A stretch of DNA of 64,000 bases from Leadbettera azotonutricia ZAS-9. GTDB taxonomy: Bacteria; Spirochaetota; Spirochaetia; Treponematales; Breznakiellaceae. The notes under the pieces were generated by a model, which saw nothing but the letters and a program-made list of their open reading frames with translations, was not told the origin of the DNA and did no database searches. Positions 28,818 to 36,786 of the stretch are shown piece by piece (position 1 is the stretch's first letter; each line of letters begins with the position of its first letter). A program made the translations under genes and the position numbers. Location: contig NC_015577.1 of NCBI RefSeq assembly GCF_000214355.1, forward strand, positions 1,099,120 through 1,163,119, written 5' to 3'.

Positions 28818-29618
28818 ATGGAGTGCCAAATCGTCATCGCCGACCCTGCAAAAAACATCACCGTTTTTGTGCTGGACAAAATTGAAGATAAAAGAAGGCG
28901 AGCGGAAGTATCCAAAGCCATCCTTTCGGATCCCAATCTCCATGCAGAGCAGGTAGGCTTTGTCATTCCGCCCAATCGCCTGGAAATGATGGGCGGTGAA
29001 TTTTGCGGCAATGCAGCCAGGAGCTTCGGCCTCTTTGCTGCCCACGAATCAGGGTTACGCGGAAAAGCGTCCATCCCCATCGAGATAAGCGGCCACCAGG
29101 GCAGCCTTATGGTTCAGGTTGATATGGACGAAGGAAAGGCGGAAGTCGAGATACCTCGCCCGTCCTCTTTTGAGACAATAGAATGCCAGGGCCGGCTCCT
29201 GCCCGTGGTTGTATTCGAAGGCATCACCCATGTGATCGCTTCCGACCTGAAAGCCTCGGAAGAACTTTTCTGGTCCATAAAAACCCTGATCGGCAATACA
29301 TGCCCGTCGGCCTGCTCTGCCCTGGGCGTACTGTTTTACAATACCTCCCAGCAATACATAACCCCTGCAGTGTATGTAGAAGCCACAGATTCCCTTGTTT
29401 TCGAGTCCAGCTGCGGATCAGGCTCTGCAGCCCTTGGCGCATGGCTTAGCCGGGGCATCCGCGACGGGGATCTCTGCTGCCCAATAAAGCAGCCCGGCGG
29501 CATAATCGAGGTAAAAACCTCCAAACGGGAAGCCAAAATCCAAAGCCTTTCCATAGGCGGAAAAGTAAGCCTAAGTGAACGTATGCATATAAACCTGAAC
29601 GAATTTTCGCCTTTTTAG
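28818..29618 (+). CDS. DapF/CntK-like amino-acid racemase (epimerase)
   Basis: 266-residue member of the diaminopimelate-epimerase fold: two pseudo-symmetric halves, each with a catalytic Cys. C63 lies in GGEFCGNAARS and C199 in ESSCGSGSAALG. True DapF normally has a CGNGxRC first motif; here CGNAARS is closer to DapF-like racemases such as the histidine racemase CntK, so the substrate may not be DAP. It is divergent from an amino-acid ABC transporter. Either DAP epimerisation for the lysine/cell-wall pathway or racemisation of a transported amino acid fits the context. Confidence 0.8.
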   Translation: MECQIVIADPAKNITVFVLDKIEDKRRRAEVSKAILSDPNLHAEQVGFVIPPNRLEMMGGEFCGNAARSFGLFAAHESGLRGKASIPIEISGHQGSLMVQVDMDEGKAEVEIPRPSSFETIECQGRLLPVVVFEGITHVIASDLKASEELFWSIKTLIGNTCPSACSALGVLFYNTSQQYITPAVYVEATDSLVFESSCGSGSAALGAWLSRGIRDGDLCCPIKQPGGIIEVKTSKREAKIQSLSIGGKVSLSERMHINLNEFSPF

Positions 29619-29682
29619 CAGAATTTCCCTGAATTTATCCCCAAAATTAATGCAATCCGCATCCCAATGCCATATAGGGTAT

Positions 29683-30624
29683 ATGAATATACCATTCCTC
29701 CCCGGTCTTTTGAATAAAGACATACGCCGCCAGGCCAAGGAAAACGCGGCCCAGGGCAAGCCCCTGAACATCATGCAGGACATCGTGTTCAAGGCCGTCT
29801 TCACCGGCCCCGACGAAGACTCCCGGGAAGCCCTGCGGCTCCTTCTTCAGGACTGCATCAGGCGCCCCGTCAAGGATGCCCGGGTGCTCAATACAGAGAT
29901 AATCCCCGATTACCTCCTTGGCAAAACCGTCCGCCTGGACATCCATGCGACCTTCAATGACGGCGAGGGCTGCAACGTGGAGATGCAGACCGGCGGCGAC
30001 AAGCGGGTGATCAAGGACCGCGCCCTGGTCCATGCCGCGAAGCTCCTGAGCGCCCAGGCCAAAAAAGGCAGGAAATGGGGCACCATCAACAGGGTGTATT
30101 CCATCTTCTTTATGAACTTCACCCTCTTCCCCGAAAGCGGCAGGATACCGCAACGCTATACCATTATGGAAGAGACCGGGCATGCCAAGCTGAACGACAC
30201 CCTGGAGCTTATCTTTTTCGAGATGCCCAAGCTGGAAGCCTTTGTCCAGGGCTACCTTGAAGGAAAAGAGGACCTAAAGACCTTGCGCCCCGAGGACCAA
30301 TGGTGTATATACTTTAAGTACAAGGAAAACGAGAGGATGGCGAGGCTCATAGAGGAGCTATGCCAGAAGTCGGAGGGAATCATGCATGCCGAGAGGGTAG
30401 CGAGGAAGATAAGCCGCAGCGAAGAGCAATGGGCCCGAACCATATTCTGGGAGAAGGCCGACATGGATTACCACTCAGGCTTGGATAGCGCCCGCGAAGA
30501 AGGCATTGAAGAGGGTATTGAGAAAGGCATTGAAAAAGGCCGGGAAGAAGGTCAGGAGAAAGTTCTTGCCCTTTTGGATCCCGATATTGCTGAGAAAATC
30601 AGAGCCCAGCTGAAGATGAAATAA
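29683..30624 (+). CDS. Rpn-family PD-(D/E)XK nuclease / transposase-like protein
   Basis: About 313 residues. The N-terminal nuclease-like domain has NIMQDIVFKAVF, then the catalytic-type residues Asp (RLDIHATF) and Glu-x-Gln (VEMQ), as in Rpn recombination-promoting nucleases. The C-terminus ends with the family's characteristic Glu/Gly repeats (EEGIEEGIEKGIEKGREEG). These genes multiply in many gut bacteria. The start is uncertain: the ATG at 29683 follows a weak TAGGGT site, and an ATG at 29650 would add 11 residues. No terminal inverted repeats were seen around it. Confidence 0.85.
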   Translation: MNIPFLPGLLNKDIRRQAKENAAQGKPLNIMQDIVFKAVFTGPDEDSREALRLLLQDCIRRPVKDARVLNTEIIPDYLLGKTVRLDIHATFNDGEGCNVEMQTGGDKRVIKDRALVHAAKLLSAQAKKGRKWGTINRVYSIFFMNFTLFPESGRIPQRYTIMEETGHAKLNDTLELIFFEMPKLEAFVQGYLEGKEDLKTLRPEDQWCIYFKYKENERMARLIEELCQKSEGIMHAERVARKISRSEEQWARTIFWEKADMDYHSGLDSAREEGIEEGIEKGIEKGREEGQEKVLALLDPDIAEKIRAQLKMK

Positions 30625-30661
30625 CAGATTCCTTCTATAATATTGGTGAAAAGATTTAAAG

Positions 30662-30698
30662 AAAAACCGGGGCCGGAAGGCTGCCGGTTTTTGCTTTT
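30662..30698 (+). terminator. terminator after the Rpn-like gene
   Basis: AAAAACCGG / CCGGTTTTT, perfect 9-bp stem (30662-30670 with 30684-30692), 13-nt loop, then GCTTTT. Confidence 0.8.
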
Positions 30699-30857
30699 AG
30701 AGGGCAGGGTTTACCCGGATCTGGGTAAAAATTTCCATAATAAAATGCCCTTTTTTTTAAGGTTGCAAAAAAAATGCAAGAAAAAATTATTAGAAAAACC
30801 ATAGTTTTTATAGGAAATATGAGCTAATTCTTTATAATATAAGGAATTACAAAAAAA

Positions 30858-30888
30858 GTGCATTTCGACAAATTTTCAATAAATGCAC
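30858..30888. promoter_or_regulatory. inverted repeat upstream of the outer-membrane protein promoter
   Basis: GTGCATTT (30858-30865) and AAATGCAC (30881-30888), perfect 8-bp arms with 15 nt between, ending 8 nt before the -35. Candidate operator or activator site. The rest of 30700-30857 is very A+T-rich and holds no gene. Confidence 0.5.
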
Positions 30889-30896
30889 AAAAAAAC

Positions 30897-30926
30897 TTGA
30901 CATATTTTATTTGTACGGTATATAAT
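30897..30926 (+). promoter_or_regulatory. consensus promoter of the outer-membrane protein gene
   Basis: TTGACA (30897-30902), 18-nt spacer, TATAAT (30921-30926): both hexamers perfect. The leader is about 65 nt and carries an AGGAGG site before the ATG at 30999. Confidence 0.85.
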
Positions 30927-30998
30927 TGCCCATAAGATAAAGAGGATCATGGCGGCCGTAGGCTGTTTCCCTCTTGTCAAATCCAGGAGGATTCTTTT

Positions 30999-32288
30999 AT
31001 GAAGAAAGCCTTAGTTTTTCTCTTAATCCTTGCGGTAGCAGGGGGATTATTCGCCCAGGGTTGGTCCTTCGGCGCCGGTGGTTCTAGTGGTATCCATTTT
31101 GTTGACGACAAAGTAAAAGTTGATGGTGATACCTTTTCCGATGATCATTTCATCGGTCTTCAGAATGCGGATGGCGATGCGTATGGTTCAGGAACCATTA
31201 GCGCCACCTATGAAGGCACCGAGGGCGGCAAGTTCGTTCTTAAGCTTGGTACCGGGAGCATCGAAGCAGCCTTGGATCTGGGGGATGAAAGCCTCGGGTT
31301 CAGCGGCTATCTGATCAATAAATTTCTTACCGATAGTATTTCAGGAACTGTTTCTACTCGTCCTGATTGGGCCTATGCTTGGGCAACTACTTTTGGTGGT
31401 GTTTGGAAGATCTATGGTGGTATATTCTCCGGTGATGGAGATGATGGTGCGGTTGCTGATTTCCAGTATGCGGCAAACGAAAACCTTGGTATTATCAATG
31501 TTTTTAAGCCCCTGAGCGACATCGATTTGACCATTGGTTTTGGTATTGGCGATAACAGGGATCTAACCGATGGTGATGACTTTCAAACAATTTTTGGCGG
31601 GCCTAACTGGAATACTCCTGGTAATGATGGTAATCTTGGCGACTTTTATTTCCCCATTGGTATCACTTTTGTCCAGCCTGAAACCTTCCAGCTTAAACTT
31701 GGATATCAGACTGTACCGTCATTGAAGGGTGCAAATGCTGATGATAGTCTGTATGCAGGGCTTGATCTCCTTCTCCTGTCTCCTGTTAAGGTGGGTGTGA
31801 GTGTTGAACTTAACCAGCTTGAAGAATATGGCGATATTGGAACCACGACTATTGCAGAATATATCGAAGGGACTGCCCTTGATGGCGATGCCCTGAGCTA
31901 TAAATTAACCCTTGAAGAAAGGCTTAATAATGCCCCTGATTCGGATCTTGAATTCCTGGCTTATGCGAATGTGGCCTATGCAATCAGCGATTTTGGCGGT
32001 GGAACTCTTACTCCGGCTCTGAACATATTTTTCGGTTATGGCGCTGGTTATAATGCAGCTAGGGCTTCCAGTGGTGACTTTGAAACTTCTTATGATCACG
32101 ACTGGGCTGTCGATACATGGAGTGGTGATTTCCTTGGTTTTGGTATACGGCCTTCCCTTACTTTTGCGGTTGAAAAGGCGTCCTTTACCTTAGCTTATGG
32201 TTTAGGCTTAACTTCCAATGATAGCGGACCTGTTAAGGTTACTGCTCTGAACCACAACCTGTATTTCCTTGTTGACATTGCTTTCTAA
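30999..32288 (+). CDS. major outer-membrane beta-barrel-like protein, 429 aa
   Basis: Signal peptide MKKALVFLLILAVAGGLFAQ, then a Gly/Asp/aromatic-rich body of alternating strands ending in HNLYFLVDIAF, a typical barrel terminus with a final Phe. Codon use differs from the neighbours (GGT and GAT preferred, many TTT/CTT), as in strongly expressed genes. This fits its consensus promoter, AGGAGG site and strong terminator. Probably an abundant porin-like surface protein of the kind found in treponemes; exact family not named. Confidence 0.82.
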   Translation: MKKALVFLLILAVAGGLFAQGWSFGAGGSSGIHFVDDKVKVDGDTFSDDHFIGLQNADGDAYGSGTISATYEGTEGGKFVLKLGTGSIEAALDLGDESLGFSGYLINKFLTDSISGTVSTRPDWAYAWATTFGGVWKIYGGIFSGDGDDGAVADFQYAANENLGIINVFKPLSDIDLTIGFGIGDNRDLTDGDDFQTIFGGPNWNTPGNDGNLGDFYFPIGITFVQPETFQLKLGYQTVPSLKGANADDSLYAGLDLLLLSPVKVGVSVELNQLEEYGDIGTTTIAEYIEGTALDGDALSYKLTLEERLNNAPDSDLEFLAYANVAYAISDFGGGTLTPALNIFFGYGAGYNAARASSGDFETSYDHDWAVDTWSGDFLGFGIRPSLTFAVEKASFTLAYGLGLTSNDSGPVKVTALNHNLYFLVDIAF

Positions 32289-32327
32289 GATAACCCCTTA
32301 GAATAAAGCTTTAACCGGCTATGCAAG

Positions 32328-32362
32328 AAAAAACGCTGACCTTTGGGTCAGCGTTTTTTTTA
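32328..32362 (+). terminator. strong terminator after the outer-membrane protein
   Basis: CGCTGACC - TTTG - GGTCAGCG stem (32334-32353) flanked by A-run and T-run that extend pairing. Confidence 0.93.
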
Positions 32363-32520
32363 GGCCAATGGCTTTGCCGACACACCGAGCTTGCAGGGGG
32401 GCAGCGGAATAGACCGGAGCGCTGAAAGCGCGAGGACTATGAAGCGCGGGGGGCTGGGAGATGATGTTCCGGCTACGATGCAAATGCCCGGAAAGCCAGC
32501 CCCCCTCTTGTTTTTGCGAG
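32363..32520. repeat. structured intergenic element, possible dispersed repeat
   Basis: No convincing gene. It holds GGGGGGCTGG (32448-32457) pairing with CCAGCCCCCC (32496-32505) across a 38-nt loop, preceded by GCGCTGAAAGCGC and followed on the plus strand by TCTTGTTTTT. A 63-codon minus-strand ORF across it looks like chance. It could be a REP-like element or a small RNA. No second copy occurs in this window. Confidence 0.4.
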
Positions 32521-32572
32521 TATGATGAAGATTTAGTTGCTTTGGATGCAACCCGGAACGGGCGGCCTGGCG

Positions 32573-32773
32573 TCAGGCCGCTTCGAAGCCTGCTTCGGTG
32601 ACTGCTGCCTTGAGCTTCTCCGGGGTGACGCTGTCGCTGTGGTCTACCTTGGCGGATTTATCCTTAAGGCTGACCTTGGCGGATTTGACCCCTGCTACCC
32701 CTTCCAGGGCTTCTTTTACATGCTTTACGCAATGCTCGCAAGTCATGCCTTCAACTTTAAGTACGGTTTTCAT
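32573..32773 (-). CDS. heavy-metal-associated (CopZ-like) domain protein
   Basis: 66-residue single HMA domain. The metal-binding motif GMTCEHC places Cys at 12 and 15, and the ferredoxin-like fold is suggested by KSAKVSLKDKSAKVDH and TEAGFEA. Likely a cytoplasmic Cu(I) chaperone or metal buffer. No copper ATPase gene is adjacent. A hairpin (32562-32581) spans the stop codon but lacks a T-run. Confidence 0.92.
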   Translation of the reverse strand: MKTVLKVEGMTCEHCVKHVKEALEGVAGVKSAKVSLKDKSAKVDHSDSVTPEKLKAAVTEAGFEAA

Positions 32774-32797
32774 TATTTGCCTCTTTATTGAGGATTA

Positions 32798-32803
32798 TAT
32801 AAT
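32798..32803 (+). promoter_or_regulatory. -10 box before the acyltransferase-like gene
   Basis: TATAAT at 32798-32803 with TTTGCC 16 nt upstream. A start near 32810 would leave only a few bases before the GTG at 32816. Confidence 0.4.
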
Positions 32804-32815
32804 AAAAAAGCATTT

Positions 32816-34219
32816 GTGCAAGGGGAAATTCTTGAAAACATCCGTGCTCTTGGTGTACTATTAAGCGACATGCACAAGCCTTACATGATGCCGGCGGCCA
32901 TGGCGCAGCCGGATGTTAAAATTCCGGAACCCCGGATTTCTTTGTTCGTTGTTATCCTCTGCAAGCTGCTTGCCCGGCTCTATCTCTTCCTTTTTTATGG
33001 AGTGGCCAGGGTGGTCTTGCGGGGGGAGAAGTATCTTTTCGAGGCTTTTAAGCGGGCCCTGGAGGGGAAAAGCCGGTGCATCATTGCCTTCCGGCATCCT
33101 AACGGCGGGGAGCCCCAGCTTTTGGCATGGTTCTTCCTCTTTAAGCTCCGCCGCCTTGCCGCCAGGGCAGGCGTAAAATTCCCCCGTTTTCCTCATGCGG
33201 TTTTTATATATGGCTATGAAGTTGTGCGCTGGGGGGGCTGGGCGGTCCGCTATGTTATGCCCAATGTGGGGGCTATGCCTATTCACCATTCCAAGGTGGA
33301 CAGCAAGGGCATGGCAAGGATCTACAAGGCTATCACCGATGGCCCTTATCCGCTTGCCCTGGCGCCCGAAGGCCAGGTTTCTTACACTACCGAATCGGTT
33401 CCCCGCCTGGAGCAGGGGGCTGTGCGCATAGGTTTCCATGCCGCCGACAGGCTGGCTAAATCCGGCAGCGATATCCCTATCGAGATCCTGCCTGTGGCGG
33501 TGCATGCCCGTTTTGGCCCCTGGGGCAAGCTCACCCTGGCGTTTCTTATCAAGAAGATTGAAAAATTCACCTGCGTGGGCAAAGAGGCAAAGAAGCTTCC
33601 CCTTTCCCAAAGGTTCAAAGCTTCACGGGATCATATACTCGCAGTGAATGAAAAGCGTTATCACTTAAAGAGCGATCCTGAGATGCCTTTTGAGGAAAGG
33701 CTTGATGCGGTAATCGACGCTGCCATGGTTTCTGCCGAGCATATTCTTGGGGTAAAGTCGGAAGGCGAATTGTTTGCCAGAATGTATTATCTCCGCCAGA
33801 TTTGCTGGGACAGGATGATACTGCCCGGCGTGAACAGCCTTGATAACCTTACAGGTGTTGAGCGGGGATCTGCGGATCTTTTGGCGGGCGAGGCCTGGCA
33901 TGCGAGCCGCCATCTTGAGGTGGTGGATTTTTCCTGGTACTTCAGGGTACCCCTGCCCGCCGATGATGCGCCTCTTCACTATGTCGTCGAATATTCCCAG
34001 AACCTATGGGATTTCGCGAGCCGCACTATGGGCGGCGCTTATGCCAACCGCATCAGCATATTCCCCAGGCGGGTTATTATTCAGGCTGCGCCGGTTATAA
34101 ATTTGACTGAACGGCTGCCTTCTTACCACGAAGACAAAAAAGCCGCTATCGGCAAAGCCATGCAGGATTTGATGGATTCTTACCAATACTGCATTGATGA
34201 AGTTAACAGAACGGAATGA
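32816..34219 (+). CDS. PlsC-like acyltransferase domain protein
   Basis: Up to 467 residues. A hydrophobic segment (SLFVVILCKLLARLYLFLFY) precedes a glycerol-3-phosphate/lysophosphatidate acyltransferase-like domain. FRHPNGGEPQLL stands where the HxxxxD motif is expected, but with Glu and altered spacing, and APEGQVSYTT replaces the EGTR block. The C-terminal 200 residues are not recognised. Catalytic motifs are therefore degenerate and activity is uncertain. The start is unclear: GTG at 32816, or ATG at 32870 or 32885, none with a good ribosome site. The znuA-like gene follows after 4 nt. Confidence 0.7.
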   Translation: MQGEILENIRALGVLLSDMHKPYMMPAAMAQPDVKIPEPRISLFVVILCKLLARLYLFLFYGVARVVLRGEKYLFEAFKRALEGKSRCIIAFRHPNGGEPQLLAWFFLFKLRRLAARAGVKFPRFPHAVFIYGYEVVRWGGWAVRYVMPNVGAMPIHHSKVDSKGMARIYKAITDGPYPLALAPEGQVSYTTESVPRLEQGAVRIGFHAADRLAKSGSDIPIEILPVAVHARFGPWGKLTLAFLIKKIEKFTCVGKEAKKLPLSQRFKASRDHILAVNEKRYHLKSDPEMPFEERLDAVIDAAMVSAEHILGVKSEGELFARMYYLRQICWDRMILPGVNSLDNLTGVERGSADLLAGEAWHASRHLEVVDFSWYFRVPLPADDAPLHYVVEYSQNLWDFASRTMGGAYANRISIFPRRVIIQAAPVINLTERLPSYHEDKKAAIGKAMQDLMDSYQYCIDEVNRTE

Positions 34220-34223
34220 TATT

Positions 34224-35153
34224 TTGAAAATTATCCGTATATTCATAATTGTCCTTTCGGTGGTATCCATTGGCTGTATGCCAATTAAAACCAATGCTGC
34301 AAAAAGCGGAAATGTTGACAGTAAAAGTGTTAATAGCTCGTCAAAGCCGGTTCTGGCTTTAAGCATACTGCCCCAGGATTATTTTGCCTCCCGCATTGGC
34401 GGCGATCTTGTGGAGACCCTTGTTCTCGTGGGTCCGGGCCAGAGCCCCCATAATTACGAACCCAGCCCCAGGCAGATGGCAGATCTTGCCAAAGCCCATG
34501 CCTGGATACTCTCGGGTACGGAATTTGAAATTTCCCTTAGGCCTAAAATCGAAGATCTTTTTCCGAACCTTTTGCTAATAGACGGAACCCGAGGGGTCAG
34601 TTTCCGAAGCATGGAAGAGCATGAGGATGAAGATGATGACGGGGATCGTTCCGGCATAGACCGCCATACCTGGCTGGGCCTTGAGCCTGCAAAGATCATG
34701 GCTTTTCATATACGGGACGCCCTCTGCGCCGCGGATAGCAGCAATGCTGCTATTTATCAGGAAAACTGCGAAAGCTTGATTCATGATATGGAAAAGCAAT
34801 TTGAATCTTTGCGGAATGAGCTTGCTCCGTTAAAAGGGAAAACGGTTTTTGTGTACCATCCGGCTTTTGGCTATTTTCTTGATGATTTTGATATTAGGCA
34901 GGAAGCTGTGGAAACCGGGGGCAGGGAACCTACCCCCAGGCAGCTTGGCGTATTGATTGGAAAAGCAAAAGCCGAAAACGTAAAGGTAATATTTGTCCAG
35001 GCACAGTTCCCTGTGGAGTCCGCCCGTACCGCTGCCCGCGCTGCAGGGGCAGAACTCGTAAGCCTTGATCCCCTTGCCGGCGACTGGCTTGCAAATATCA
35101 AGGTGATGGGCGAAGCTCTTGCAAGGTCTGTGCAAACAGGAGGAAACCCGTGA
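34224..35153 (+). CDS. znuA: zinc/manganese ABC transporter substrate-binding lipoprotein
   Basis: Cluster A-I metal-binding protein of about 309 residues. Metal-ligand motifs are in place: GPGQSPHNYEPSP, RHTWLG, VYHPAFGYFLDDF and a late Asp in SLDPLAGDW. An acidic loop (EEHEDEDDDGDRSG) stands where zinc-specific ZnuA proteins have a His-rich loop. The TTG at 34224 is chosen because it yields a compact lipoprotein signal (KIIRIFIIVLSVVSIGC); an ATG at 34194 lies within the upstream gene. Zinc is more likely than manganese, but not certain. Confidence 0.87.
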   Translation: MKIIRIFIIVLSVVSIGCMPIKTNAAKSGNVDSKSVNSSSKPVLALSILPQDYFASRIGGDLVETLVLVGPGQSPHNYEPSPRQMADLAKAHAWILSGTEFEISLRPKIEDLFPNLLLIDGTRGVSFRSMEEHEDEDDDGDRSGIDRHTWLGLEPAKIMAFHIRDALCAADSSNAAIYQENCESLIHDMEKQFESLRNELAPLKGKTVFVYHPAFGYFLDDFDIRQEAVETGGREPTPRQLGVLIGKAKAENVKVIFVQAQFPVESARTAARAAGAELVSLDPLAGDWLANIKVMGEALARSVQTGGNP

Positions 35154-35947
35154 ACAGTGTGCCTATACATCCCATAGGACGGAATATTGCCCTGCGTTTT
35201 GAAAAGGTTGCCTTCTCCTATGACGGGGCCAAGGTGCTTGAAGACGCAAGCTTCCATATACATCAGGGAGAATTTGTAGCCCTTGTCGGCCCCAACGGTA
35301 CGGGGAAAACCACGGCCCTTAAACTCCTTTTAGGGCTGGAGCAGCCCCAGGGGGGCAGTATAGAAATTTTTGGCGAAAAAGTTTCTCATAAAAGCCTTGA
35401 GCGTGTGGGCTATGTGCCCCAGCAGCACCAGCTTGACCGGGCTTTTCCCATCACGGTAAGCGAAGTGGTGAAGATGGGGCGCATCAGATCCCTCTCCCGG
35501 AAATTCAGCGCTGAAGACAAAGCCGCTGTTGCGGAAGCCCTGGAACAGGTTGAGATTCAAGACCTTGCTTCAAGACCTTACAGTGCGCTTTCCGGGGGCC
35601 AGAGGCGGCGGGTGCTGGTTGCCCGTGCCTTGGCCGCACAGCCAAACATACTGATACTGGACGAACCTACTGCAAACATGGACGAGGAAAGCTCCGGGAG
35701 GCTTTTTAAAACCTTGGGGAAGCTTAAGGGGAATACAACGATATTGATAGTTACCCACGACTCGGATTTTGTGTCGTCCCTTATAGACAGGGTGCTCTGC
35801 ATGGAAGAGCGGGGTTATGGCATCGTCCAGCACCGTGTCGAAGATTCTGAAGATGAAGAGGCGTCTTCCCATGGCATACCCAGTTCCAGGGTTATCCATG
35901 GCGAGATCATACCTGGGGATAGCTGTTTTGACGAGGCTCGTTCATGA
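35150..35947 (+). CDS. znuC: zinc/manganese ABC transporter ATPase
   Basis: 265 residues. Walker A GPNGTGKTT, signature LSGGQRRR, Walker B ILILDEPTANMD, and His in VTHDSDF. GTG start overlapping the znuA stop (GTGA). The C-terminal 40 residues are acidic and extend past the usual end. Its stop overlaps the permease start (ATGA). Confidence 0.93.
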   Translation: MNSVPIHPIGRNIALRFEKVAFSYDGAKVLEDASFHIHQGEFVALVGPNGTGKTTALKLLLGLEQPQGGSIEIFGEKVSHKSLERVGYVPQQHQLDRAFPITVSEVVKMGRIRSLSRKFSAEDKAAVAEALEQVEIQDLASRPYSALSGGQRRRVLVARALAAQPNILILDEPTANMDEESSGRLFKTLGKLKGNTTILIVTHDSDFVSSLIDRVLCMEERGYGIVQHRVEDSEDEEASSHGIPSSRVIHGEIIPGDSCFDEARS

Positions 35948-36786
35948 GCGGGTTCATGGATGTGCTCTTAAGCCCGAGCTTTCCCTTTATCAGGAATGCC
36001 CTTATCGCAGGATTGCTGTCGTCCATACTCTTTGGGGTGTTGGGGACTATAGTTACTGTGCGGCGCATTGCAAGCCTTGCGGGGGCTGTCTCCCACGCTG
36101 TGCTGGGCGGCATAGGCATGGCCCTTTATTTGTCGGCTTCCGGCATTGTGCCCGGTTTTCCACCCCTTGGGGGCGCCATGATTTTCGCGGTGATTTCTGC
36201 GGCTGTCATAGGCATAGTATCCCTCAAAGCCAAACAGCGGGAAGATACGGTTATCAATGCTATTTGGGCAATAGGCATGAGCATAGGCGTGCTTTTTATG
36301 GCCAAAACCCCGGGCTATACCGATCCCGGGGCATATCTTTTTGGGAACATACTTCTTATATCCAGCCGGGATCTTCTGCTTATGGGGATTCTGGATATAG
36401 CAGTAATACTGCTAACCTGGCGTTTCTTCCCCCAGATAGAAGCTTCTGCCTTTGATGATGAATTTGCCAGGGTCAGGGGCGTGCCGTCCGCAGGGGTTTT
36501 CCTCGTCCTCCTTGCGATTACCGCTGCTGCCATTGTGCTGCTCCAAACCTTTGTGGGCATAGTCATGGTTATTGCCATGCTCACGCTCCCCTCTGGAACC
36601 GCAGGGGCTTTTTCCCGCAGCCTCCCCATGATGATGATATGGAGCTGTATTTTTTCTGCCTTCTTTTCCGCTGTCGGCCTTTTTACGGGGTGGATTTTCG
36701 ATACCCCTGTAGGGGCCATGACGGTAATCATTGCGGGTTTGGTTTTTTTGGCAGTGTCAGGGTTTAAAATGTCAAGAAACAAATGA
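35944..36786 (+). CDS. znuB: zinc/manganese ABC transporter permease
   Basis: 280 residues with seven to nine hydrophobic spans, ABC-3 type permease. RRIASLAGAVSHAVLGGIG is the family's conserved segment near residue 40. Last gene of a tightly overlapping A-C-B operon. The 3' end overlaps the convergent SfsA-fusion gene by 15 nt. Confidence 0.93.
   Translation: MSGFMDVLLSPSFPFIRNALIAGLLSSILFGVLGTIVTVRRIASLAGAVSHAVLGGIGMALYLSASGIVPGFPPLGGAMIFAVISAAVIGIVSLKAKQREDTVINAIWAIGMSIGVLFMAKTPGYTDPGAYLFGNILLISSRDLLLMGILDIAVILLTWRFFPQIEASAFDDEFARVRGVPSAGVFLVLLAITAAAIVLLQTFVGIVMVIAMLTLPSGTAGAFSRSLPMMMIWSCIFSAFFSAVGLFTGWIFDTPVGAMTVIIAGLVFLAVSGFKMSRNK

Noticed and set aside
29650..30624. Insertion sequence around the Rpn-like gene
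   Set aside because: No terminal inverted repeats or target duplication seen; Rpn-type proteins usually occur as single genes.
32360..32551. 63-codon minus-strand ORF after the outer-membrane protein
   Set aside because: Spans a terminator and a hairpin element and has no ribosome site; treated as a non-coding element.
34194..34223. ATG at 34194 as the znuA-like start
   Set aside because: Lies inside the upstream acyltransferase-like gene and gives an overlong charged N-terminus before the lipoprotein signal; TTG at 34224 is better.
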